A stretch of 64,000 bases of DNA, taken from positions 4,164,001-4,228,000 of the forward strand of contig OX335665.1 in NCBI GenBank assembly GCA_946894095.1, given 5' to 3'. Shown one piece after another: positions 23,301 to 35,300 of the stretch. Position numbers and translations under genes: made by a program. Origin of the DNA: Incurvaria masculella (taxonomy: Eukaryota; Arthropoda; Insecta; Lepidoptera; Incurvariidae). Below the pieces are notes generated by a model. The model had not been told where the DNA came from and did not search any database. It saw nothing but the letters and a program-made list of their open reading frames with translations. Positions within the stretch are counted from its first letter, which is position 1; each line of letters opens with the position of its first letter.

Positions 23301-26300
23301 ATTTGAATATGCTACATGTGTGAATGAAGACATTGGCTCCAAAAATTTTGAGATGGGTGACTTCTCAGTCAACGTTTAGGATTTTGCCTCAATTGACAAA
23401 TTAAACAAAGTGAATAAACTCAGAAATACATCACAAACCTTTTCTAGTGAGAGACAGTCGTCCAGCAGGCCGTGCGTTCTGTTGTCGATCTTTTCTAGCT
23501 CGTTGTGAGAAAGATCCAGCTTGCTAAAACAAACAGAATGTCCCATTACTCTTCTAATCTATGTGAACATTAACTGAACACAGGCAGACACATAATAAAA
23601 TACAATCGGCCTTTTCCCACATATTGTATGTGTGAAAGCATTGAATTTAAGTAGGTATCGGAATATAAGTATACCCAAATTCACAACATACATAATCAGA
23701 CGTCCCTAAGTTTTATATACCTTCAAACACACACCTCCTCTATCATACACACACACACAACCTCACACAAACACATCCTAACAGACCCTCCGTCACCCTC
23801 AACTCAACAACTTACTTTTACTACATTAAAAACTTAATATTATTCATCCACATCTATAACACATAATATGTAAACATAACCATTATTTATTCATTTTATA
23901 TTAGACAGGCAGCCTAGGCTGATGTGTCTAAATCGAGTATATAGATCATTGATGTATTAACAGTTTTTTTTTTCACTTAATCAGTTTCAGTAATTGTATT
24001 TATTTAGAGTCGTATTCACTACGTATAATATTCATAACGTATAAAAGTTTTTTTTTCCAAAAAATCAAAACCATGCATATCGTATAATATTCACAACGTA
24101 TAATGGTCACAACGTATAATATTTTCCTAATGTGAATTCACAAAAAAAGAAAACCATGCAGAACATGCATGCCAAGAAGCACTGCATAAAGCGCCCTAAT
24201 AACGATACATTTAAGGCTGAAATTGCTACGAATCGATATTTGTTGAAGAGTAACAATTTGCTACAACGCTAATTGAGACGGTCGAAAAGTCGCCTGCGAG
24301 TATACTCATTAAAACTATGTGCATAAGGGCGCTTATCGTATGAAACGTTTTTGGATTATATGATATGAATGGTTTTCTTTTTTAGTTAAATAAAGATCAT
24401 AATTTTATACGTAGTGACTATTATACGTTATGCATGGAGAAATAAGTAATTTTATTTTTTAAACTACTTCATGCACTACATATAAAATTATACGATCTGC
24501 CGATTATACGTTGTGCATGGTTTTAAAATTTTGTTAAAATATGATATTATACGATCTGCATTTTAGACGTTCTGCCGTTCCCCCTTTATTTAGATGAGCG
24601 TCCAAACAGTTCTTAAATTGATTGGTGTTGTGCACTGATAATGTCCTCTGGAAGTTGGTTCCCATCGTTGGTTATGAAGTGCTTTCATGTGTTGGCTTTG
24701 TGTTCAGTTTTATTCAGTTTTAGAGTATTTCATGCGTAACCTTTTGTAATCCCACTTCTGAGCAAGGTGGTGGTCCCATAAAGCCAGCGGCTCTTACCTG
24801 CCTGTGAGGTTAGTCGAGAGCAGTATCGCTGAGCCTCTTTCATTACCTCCCAACATAAAAAAATATCGAATCTTTAATATTCAAGTCTCTATTGATTTAC
24901 ATTCTTCTTACTTTTGGAAATTGTTAATTTTAAACCTGTTCTGTTTCCTGGGAGAATAAAATTCACAATAATTTTAAATTGAAATATAAACGTTCTTCTA
25001 AATTTCAGATCCCGCTGGCAAGGAAAAACGACACCTCAACCACGACGGCACTCACGTCATGGAGACGAGCCCCTTGAAGGACTCGTTGGGGACGTGGCGG
25101 AGGCTGTTGTTGCGGAGGCTCAAGTCCAGCAGCTGCAGCAGCCCGTTGAACGCCAGCGGGGACAACGAGTTTATGTTGTGCTGGTCAGATCGAGCTGGAA
25201 GGAACAACAACACCTCAACCATGACGGCACTCACGTCATGGAGACGAGCCCCTTGAAGGCCTCGTTGGGCACGTGGCGGAGGCCATTGTTGCGGAGGCTC
25301 AAGTCCAGCAGCTGCAGCAGCCCGTCGAACGCCAGCGGGGACAACAAGTTGATGTTGTGCTGGTCAGATCGAGCTGGAAGGAACAACAACACCTCAACCA
25401 CGACGGCACTCACGTCATGGAGACGAGCCCCTTGAAGGACTCGTTGGGCACGTGGCGGAGGCCGTTGTTGCGGAGGCTCAGATCCAGCAGCTGCAGCAGC
25501 CCGTCGAACGCCAGCGGGGACAACGAGTTGATGTTGTGCTTGTCAGATCGACCTGGAAGGAAAAACAACACCTCAACCACGACGGCACTCACGTCATGGA
25601 GACGAGCCCCTTGAAGGACTCGTTGGGCACGTGGCGGAGGCCGTTGTTGCGGAGGCTCAGATCCAGCAGCTGCAGCAGCCCGTCGAACGCCAGCGGGGAC
25701 AACGAGTTGATGTTGTGCTTGTCAGATCGAGCTGGAAGGAAAAACAACACCTCAACCACGACGGCACTCACGTCATGGAGACGAGCCCCTTGAAGGACTC
25801 GTTGGGCACGTGGCGGAGGCTGTTGTTGCGGAGGCTCAGGTCCAGCAGCTGCAGCAGCCCGTCGAACGCCAGCGGAGACAACGAATTGATGTTGTGCTGG
25901 TCAGATCGAGCTGGAAGGAACAACAACACCTCAACCACGACGGCACTCACGTCATGGAGACGAGCCCCTTGAAGGCCTCGTTGGGCACGTGGCTGAGGCT
26001 GTTGTTGCGGAGGCTCAGGTCCAGCAGCTGCAGCAGCCCGTCGAACGCCAGCGGCGACACCGAGCTGATGTCGTTGCTGGTAAGGTCCAGCTGGAAGACC
26101 ACCGGCAGCCGCCCGAACGCCGCCTTGTTCAGACTCGTGAGGCCATTGTCCTAATAACATTTATGATATTGTTACGAGCCCTCCATCTGCGAAGGTATAG
26201 TGTAACTACAAAAAAAAAACAACCTGCGGACCGACCTTGGTCAAAAGATGACGCCACTTAAATGCTGCAATAGCGAGCAGATTATACTATGCTGTTCTAT

Positions 26301-29300
26301 TAATAATTTTTTAATGCAACCTGACATGGATGGCTAATAACACACAACTACCGTTATGATATTAGCCCAATACACCACATTTCCGAAGAAATTAACTGCC
26401 ATGCCAGTACCTTCCTTTTATGAGCACGGCTACATTGAACTGCACGAAAAACACGGACAATTTTTCATTGCCGCTTCTACCATCTTTCATCTGATGCGAT
26501 GGTCTGACCATCTGACCCTACCACCTAGTAGGGGAAGGGGACCTACAGTTTTACCACCTAAGGGGACCTACAGTTTTACATGGTTTTGGAAGCATGAAGC
26601 AGCTCGCATTCGTGACGAAATGCCCTTATTCAAGTCAGAAAGAGAATGATAGTGGTGATGCAGGGGGCTAGGATTTGAAGCCAGACCTCTGGTATGCAAG
26701 GCAAGTCCCCTCGCCACTAGGCTACGAGCCGCTGAGCCGGCATGTCTATAGGTTTTTTTTATGAGATAAGACTTAGGAGCACCTTCCCACAAAGAATGTT
26801 AAAATTTACTGGCACAGCGATAAGTAAGCCAATCTCATGATTGAGGAATCTACGACTAAGCTTTGTATTTTCTACCCCATTATCAAAGGCAAAGAGAAAG
26901 AAAGTTCAGCCGACCCGCATGATCAGGTACTGCAGGGAGCTCAGCGGACTGAGCGCCTCCCACGGCGGACGCGTCAACCCGTTGGACGACAGGTCCAGCT
27001 TGAGCACGGTGAGCAGGCCGCGGAAGCTCTCCGAGTCGAGCCGGTCGCCCAGCCCGTTGTGCGACAGGTTGAGCCGGAGCAGGGCGTTCATCGAGGGCCA
27101 CGTGTTCGACTTGATCTCCGACAGGTTGTTGAATGAGAAGTCGAGCTCTCTGAAAAGGTTCGAGATCTCTATTGAAGAATGAAACATGAGTATCTCTAGA
27201 ACCATTGAACCTAGAAACGTGATATTTATCTAAGTACAAACGGCTTGTATCTTAGCGGCACAGGGACTGCCTTGGATTCCAACAGAGGTCTGGGTTCAAA
27301 TCCCCGGCCGGTTCGTGCACCTATTTCTTTCTTTTTCTGAGTTGGGTAAGTGCATTTCGTCACGAGTGCGAGCTGTTCAGTGGTTCGGAATCCATGTAAC
27401 ACTCTAGGTCTCCTTCCCCTACTAAGTGGTAGGGTTGCCGTCCCAGTTGGTACCATTGCATTGGATGAAAGGATGGTCAAAGCGACAAAGAAAATTGTCC
27501 GTGTTTTTTATCCAGTTCTATGTAGCCGTGCTCATAAAGGTAAGGTCCTAGGATAATTCCTTTGGGAATGTGGTGTTTTGGGCTAATATGATGACAGTAC
27601 ATTACCTAACCATGTCTTTATATAAAAAAAAGGTCTGTAGCATCTATCCAGTTCCTTGTAGCGGAGGAATATAAAGAAGGTCCTGGCATTCGGATTTGAC
27701 AGTTTTTAGGGTTCCGTACCCAAAGGGTGAAAACGGAACCCTATTACTAAGCCTCCGCTGTCCGTCCGTCCGTCCGTCCGTCCGTCCGTCCGTCCGTCTG
27801 TCCGTCTGTCACAGGGCTGTATCTCAGTAACCGTAACAGGTAGACAGCTGAAATTTTCACAGAGTGTGTATTTATTTAGCCGCTATAACAACAAATAGGT
27901 AAGATTAAAAAATAATTAAAATTAAAGGGGGCTCCCATACAAAAAACGTGATTTTTTTGTTTTTTTTTCTACGATGGTACGGAACCCTTCGTGTGCGAGT
28001 CCGACTCGCACTTGGCCGGTTTTTGACTTCTTCGAGTTTGAGAAACTTCGCCGGGTTAGTAGGTAGTATTTTTACCATACCTAACCTACATTTTTTCTTT
28101 GAGTACGTATAGTATTATTCATGTATAAAAAAAACAATCGAGAGTTGTGAGGATCCGAACTGGAGTGGATAAGTGGGTTGACTAAGGAATACCCAAGGAA
28201 TGCAACTGGAATATCCCATTGAGGGCGTTGTGGCTGACGTCGAGCCGCTAGCAGCTGGCGTTGTGGAAGCCGTACATACCCCAGACTGATGGGCAACTGG
28301 AATATCCTATCGAGGGCGTTGTGGCTGACGTCGAGCCGCGAGCAGCTGGCGAGCTTGGCCAGCGCTCCGCGCGACACGTCGCGCAACCGGTTGTGCGACA
28401 GGTCAAGCTCGAGCACCGTGGGCAGCGACGAGGAAGCCGTACATACCCCAGACTGATGGGCAACTGGAATATCCTATCGAGGGCGTTGTGGCTGACGTCG
28501 AGACGCGAGCAGCTGGCGAGCTTGGCCAGCGCGCCGCGCGACACGTCGCGCAACCGGTTGTGCGACAGGTCCAGCTCGAGCACCGTGGGCAGCGTGCCGA
28601 ACGTGGACGGCTTTACCACCTCCAGGTGGTTGTGGCTCAGGTTGAGGAACCTGCGGTCACGGAATATGTTGCTTAGCATGATAATGATAGATAGCTTAAA
28701 GATGATGCGAATTCGTCATTGGTTGAGTACACTATTAGTTAAACGTTTATTTTTTCTATTTATAATAATTGTCTTTTTACACCCTTTCACTGTTATAGCA
28801 CCGATAACTTCTTGTTTGTTCCAAGAGTCCACCATTCGGTTGGATAAGAAACGCTTTCTTGGGTTGGAGTTAAGGATGTTCCGACCCATACAATGTTTTT
28901 TTTACACAGAACGCAAAAAGTTTTGCACTTTAAGGCACGAATTCGTCAAAAATATTAAATATAGCCATAGTAGTTGCAGCGAAAACATATTCACAATTTC
29001 AGGTTTAATGGTTTCGTTGTAATTGCCGATTAGAAGTTTTACACCGTTAGATGGCGCTGTTAAATAAAAATCGTATTTAAATAAATTGTAACAAAACCAA
29101 TAATCCGGAAATTGTGAAATTGTTTTCGCTGGAAGTAATATGACTCTATTAAACTTTTATTTATTAATTCGTGGCATAAAGTGCAATCCTTTTTGCGTTA
29201 TGTGTGCAAACAACTTTATATGGGTCGGAAAAGCCTTAAGGCTACTTTGGTTTAGTTTTGAAGAATGTCCATAGAGTCTTTCACTAGTATTCATAGCAAA

Positions 29301-32300
29301 TATGGTACGAAGGGTACATCGTAAAGTTAATTTTTTTAAATTAAAAGTGTGTTGGGCTAATATCATGACAGTCGCTGTGGTATCAGCCATCCACTTCCAA
29401 AATTATAAATCTTTGCATCGTATGAAATAAATGCTTGCCTCAATAAACCAAGCTATAAATTCCAAGATGCAAGTCGGGCGTCAACGTAAAGGGAACCTTA
29501 CCGCAACGAGAACAGAGTCTGGAACACAGAGCTGAAGATGTCGGTGAGTTCGTTGTGCGACAAGTCGACCGTGTGCAGTTCGTACAGCTTCGGGAAAGTC
29601 GCCCGCGGTATCGTGTGTATACGGTTGTGTGAAACGTTCAGCACTTTCAGACCTGTCATATTGTGTATGGGCACCTGAAAACGAAAATGTATGGCAATTT
29701 TTATATATTTACTTTTACGCAACTGGACATGGATGGTTAAAACCAACCCCACAGTCATGATATTTGCCCAACACACGGCACTTCCGAAGAAATTATGTGC
29801 CATGTCATGACCGTCCCCGTATTAGCATGGCTACAGTGAATTGAATAAAAACCCCGGACCTCAAGGCTATCGCTTAAGGCTAGCCCTAATTCTATTCCCT
29901 GTCCTTACCCTACCTACCTATCCACTGCGGGATAGGTGGGATCTAAGGGAAAGGTGATCCAGGACATGAAGTAGGGTTGTACGGTGAGACGATAAAACAG
30001 CCTTGGCGGTGACCACTGAGAGCCACCAATCGACCTCGGCCGGACGGGACTGTATACGGATAAGGGATTATGGACGGGGACCACTGAGAGCCATCAATCG
30101 ACCTAGGCAGAACTGAACGGTAGGACGGAGTCGGGTTGAAGGTAAGGAGCCTTGGCGGGGACCACCAATCGACCTTGCCCGGATGGGACTGTATGCGGAG
30201 GTATTCCAGGCGGGGACCACTGATAGCCACCAAACCTAGAGAAGAAGGTATGTTCAGTGCTGGGTGCTGCACTGAACTAACTCGCTGCGTTGCGGGCAGC
30301 CTTTTATATCGGCGGCTCGCCCGGGGCCGCAAGCCGTACCTCGTCGCTGCGTGGTGCTGCTGCGCCACCTCTATGCTTGTGGCGTAGGGGGTGACGTCGC
30401 GCTACGTTACAAACCGATGACCTCTGGCAGTTCGAATCATGACTTTAGGGTGTTGGGTAAGTCATCCTTGTCCAGTAAAAAAAACCATGAACATTACACA
30501 CCTGATTGAGTTCCGTCAACGCATTGTAGCTCAACTGGAACTCCAGCGCGTACGTGTTGAAGTCGAACGCGCTCTTGTTGATCTCGGTGATGTTGTTGTG
30601 GCTGAGGTCCAGGGTCATGTTGCCGCAGTTCTCGAACGAGTTGCCCTCCATGTCAGCCAACTGGTTGTGCGATATATTGATCCAGGTCTGGTAGAGGTCC
30701 TTGAAGGATTGCTTCTCGATGAGGGTGATTTGGTTCTCCGAGAGGTTGATTATCTGAAATCAGGCAATGGTGAAGAAAACTGCTTATTTATCACGATAGT
30801 TGGCGTCTAGGCCACCTAACCTAAAATACCTGTCAAAGCTATCAGAGAGTTCTGAATAAAACAGAATATATTAGAAAAAACCGGCCAAGTGCGAGTCGGA
30901 CTCGCACACGAAGGGATCCGTACGATTTATAGAAGATTTTAATTTAATTTTTATATGTTTTTCATTATTACTATTTGTCGATATGGTGGCATCAGAAATA
31001 CACACTATAAACATTTCAGCTGTCTACCTATTACGGACGGACGGACGGACAGCGAAGGCTTAGTAACAAGATTGTTTAAAGGAAACAAGATTTCATCAAG
31101 AAGGGAAGAAAACGCCCCTTAAAAAACCCACGAAAAAACCGTAAAAAAGAAAAGAGAACTAAGCACGAATGGAGTGGTAACTCGATTTACTCAACTTAGC
31201 TAACTGACTCAACCTCAATATTTAAAGCAGAACTGAACTTAGCTTGCTACCTTAGCTGCGACAATATAAGCACAACCGGACTAAGCTAGCTAACTCAGGT
31301 CCAATAATTTAGGAACAAGTGAACTGAGCTACCTAACTCAGGTCCAACAATCTAAGCATAACTGGACTGAGCTAGCTAACTCAGATCCAACAATCTAAGC
31401 ACAACTGTGCGTCTATGAACAAGTGAGGTTAAGGTGGGCCTTTCCGCTCAACTCACCATACAAACGTGGAAAGAAGATTTTTGTTTAAAGTAGCTTGATC
31501 GAACTAGATGTCTGATGACCGTTAGCATTTTAAAATTGTGGTTGGTTTCTGAGTTTGAAGGTCCGAAAGTTCGAATTTTTCGCTCGTTTCATAAAATAAC
31601 TTTGGAGGTGGATTACTCAGCTTGTTTCATGAAGATTTATAATCAATTTGCTTTTTGTTATATTTTTGCTTACAGCGGTTGTGGTTTACTTTTAGCTATA
31701 AGTCGTTTTGTAATGAAAATTTACGTAAATCTTACCAAATCAAACACTATGCGCATTGTCTGCTTTGTGGACATGTTGCATCCTCCTCATCGCGTAGCCT
31801 GTCTTATTCTTTGAAACAGAGAAGGTCCCAGAGCGCAACAGCACGGTTTCGTACCGTGCCCGCGAATGAGCTAGTCCCGCCGGGAAGGGACCTAACCTAC
31901 CTAACTCAATTTCAGCAGTCTAAGCACAACCAGACTAAGCTAGCTAACTCAGGTCCAAAAATCTAAGCACAATCGGAGTGAGCTACCTAACTCAGGTCCA
32001 ACAGTCTACGCACAACCGGACTAAGCTAGCTAACTCAGGTCCAACAATTTAAGAAGAACTGAACTGAGCTACCTTACTCACGTCCAACAATCTGAGCACA
32101 ACTGAACTGAGCTACCTAGCTCAGGTACAATAATCTAAGCACAATCGGACTGAGCTACCTAACTCAGGTCCAACAATCTAAGCACAACTGGGATTCATCA
32201 AGCACGCCCAATTCAACAATCTATGAACAAACAGCCAACCAACAAGCCTTGACCCGACACGAACCTCGACGTAGTTGAGCTGGTAGAACATCTGGAAGTC

Positions 32301-35300
32301 GACCTTGGTGAGGAGGTTGCGCGCGAGGTCTATGGTGCCGATGCGAGTGATGCTGCCGAACGTCCCACGACCCACGTCCGAGATGCGGTTGTCTTGCAAG
32401 TAGAGTCGCCTGGAAGGAAACGTTTATAATATCAGATATTTTCATGTATTTAATGGATCCGAAATAAACTCATCACTACATAGTATAAAACAAAGTCGCT
32501 TTCTCTGTCCCTTTATCCCTATGTATGCTTAAATCTTTAAAACTACGCAACGGATTTTGATGCGTTTTTTTTTGATAGATAGAGTGATTTAAGAGGAAGG
32601 TTTATATGTATAATAACATCCATTAAATAGTAGAGAAATACTGTTATTTTTGAGGTTTCTAATGTGATGTCGTAAATAATTAAATTTTTTCCGCTTACAT
32701 TGCAAACGCAGGCTGGCGAGATTTATCAAAATAATGTACTAAGTATTGTACACATTTAAAAGGTCTACAGAAAACTCCGCGATGGTGTATGTCTATCTCT
32801 TATGGATATCCCACAATAACATTTTTTTTTTGTCATTCACTTTTCACGACAAATAATGGCTAATTTTTGAAGCGATTTTAACCAATACAGCATTTATGCT
32901 TATCCAATTAAATACCTTAAATACATTGTTGATTTAATATAGATCTCTATGGCCCTTCGTAATTTAAGGTGAGGTATAAGTTCAGAGAAAGAAGTTAGTA
33001 GAATAGGTATCTTTTCTTGTTGATTATATTTTGCAGGAAATCTTCATGGTATAGGGAAAGGGGAATAGTTTAACTCCAAATTTAACGCGTGTGCGCCACG
33101 GGTACTTTTTTTTTTTATGTGACTGGACATGGATGGCTAATACCACACCTTCTGTCATGGTATTAGCCCAACATACCACATGGAAACTAAGTGCCATGCC
33201 AGGACCTTACTTATATCGCACGGCTACATTGAACAAACACGGACAATTTTCATTGCCGCTTCGACCATCGTTCATCCAATGTGATGGTACCAACCCGGGC
33301 GGGATTAACCCTACCATCTAGTAAGTAAGGAAGGGGACCTACAGTTTAACGTGGAATCCGAACCACGGCCAGCCTCTCTCGACAGTCGAATGGTTACCCA
33401 TCCAAGACCAGACCGGACCTAGCGTTGCTTAACTTCGGAGAGCGATCGCCGAAGTGTCGCGCCACTGGGCTAATGTATAAATCAAAACTACTGGATCGAT
33501 TTTAATCATTTTTCCAGTGAGTGACATAGGCTATATATTTTATACCCGTGCGAAGCCGGAGCGGGCCGCTAGTTGTACATAACCAATGAAATATTTCAAA
33601 ATGAACTTGGCATATTGAATGTAAAGGAAGAAATAACAATATTTTCAGAAAGCTATCGAGCGAAAATCTAAATGCATCCAAACCGACTAGCCTGTGGGTT
33701 CATTAATAAAAAAATGGGCGAGAGACGTATTCCCCAGGACAACCTGGCAAACACATAATGCACAAACGTGCAACAGAATAAAACAGGATCCTTCACTGGG
33801 AGCATACCTGACAAGACAACCTCACCCTACAAACGTTTTACTGAATGCCCTATTTTTGTGACAGCTTGTAAAAAGAACGGAGATAAAAGAAAATTCATTG
33901 TCTTTAGGTAATACAACGAAACCTATATTGAAGCATTGCATGCAGATTTTAAAAAAATTTTACAACCCTCAAGCCATTGGACAAGTATTTATGGAATATG
34001 TATTTGAGTCAGTGTAATTAAGGCGGCCCAACCCGGCGGGCCTAACTCATTCGCGGGCACGGTACAAAACCGTGCTGTTGCGCTCTAGGACCTTCTCTGT
34101 TTCATAGAATAAGACAGGCTCCGTGATGAGGAAGATGCAACATGTCGACAAAAAAGACAAAGAGATGAGCGGGTTGGGCCACCTTAATGGAATCATGGTA
34201 TGCATTATTATATTGTATATGCACTAGCGGCATCATGATAATGCGTGCACTACTTTTTATGCACGTGCAAGTTTTTTTTGCACTTATTTATTTATTTATT
34301 TTCTTGTCTATTAATTATTTTATTTCAAGTAAAGATCCAGTTTATTTTTTTATACATTTACTGATGATGCATTTTACTTTCGCAGGTAGTTCGTTTCAAG
34401 TTTGTTGGAAAGTGTTTTTGAGGATTTGTTGATGCTTGGGCATGTTGCATTTTTTTTACAGCACCTATGAAACCTTAATTAAAATTTTAACTACAGATGT
34501 TTTTTCTAGGGCTATTTAAAAAAAGAAAGAAAAAATTACCCGGCATAACTTGTAAATAAATGATATTTATTACAAATTGTTACTATCGCATGGAATTGAA
34601 GATAGTAGAAACGGCATTTGAGCGGCCCGTAGCTCAGTGACGCGGGGACTTGCCTTGCATGCCAGAAGTCATGTGTTCAAATCTCCGCCACATTCATCCA
34701 CCACTTTTTTTCTCTTTCTGAACTATTCCATGGTTCGGAATCCATGGCAAACTGTAGGGCAACTTCCCCTGCTAGGTGGTAGGGACCATCGCATTGGATT
34801 AAAAGATTTCAAATTGTGAGTATACAGCAGGTGGCGAAATTGGTTAGACGCAATACCCGCGAATAGTATATTTTGCTAGTTCAGGTCCAGCCTTACAGTA
34901 TATTCGTAAAGTAGTTCTTTTTACAGGGAACTTTCTTTAATTAATGTGTCCTTGCTTCACGTCGATTATACATACATAGATGTCACATTCCTCGGATAAA
35001 AAGATAGTTGAAATGGCAATTAAAAATTGTTTTCATTTGCCACCCAGTTCAATGCATGCGTGCTCATAAAGGGAAGGTCCTGGCATTGTACCTAATTACT
35101 TTGTGGTCTGTTGAGCTAATACCATGATGGTGGGTGCAGCGTTAGACATACATGTCCATCCGTAACCAATACCTGAGGAAGCGCATGCCCCGGAAGCTGT
35201 TGGTGTCGAGTTTCTTCAGTCGGTTGCCGTTCAGGTGTAGAACTTTCAGCAGTGCGTTCCGTGCGAACATGCCCCTGGAAATAGTCAATCGTTCTGTTTA

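Noticed and set aside
25009..25950. Mutually exclusive alternative exons
   Set aside because: The extra copies lack the exon's 5' half and a proper acceptor, share a frameshift, and joining them gives an early stop.
25059..26261. Plus-strand ORFs of about 113 codons repeated every 179 bp
   Set aside because: They are antisense to the LRR exon copies; the repeat period and GC-rich exon text explain them.
28261..29022. 253-codon plus-strand ORF
   Set aside because: Antisense to exon 10 and its copies, continuing through a LINE fragment and a MITE; no domain.
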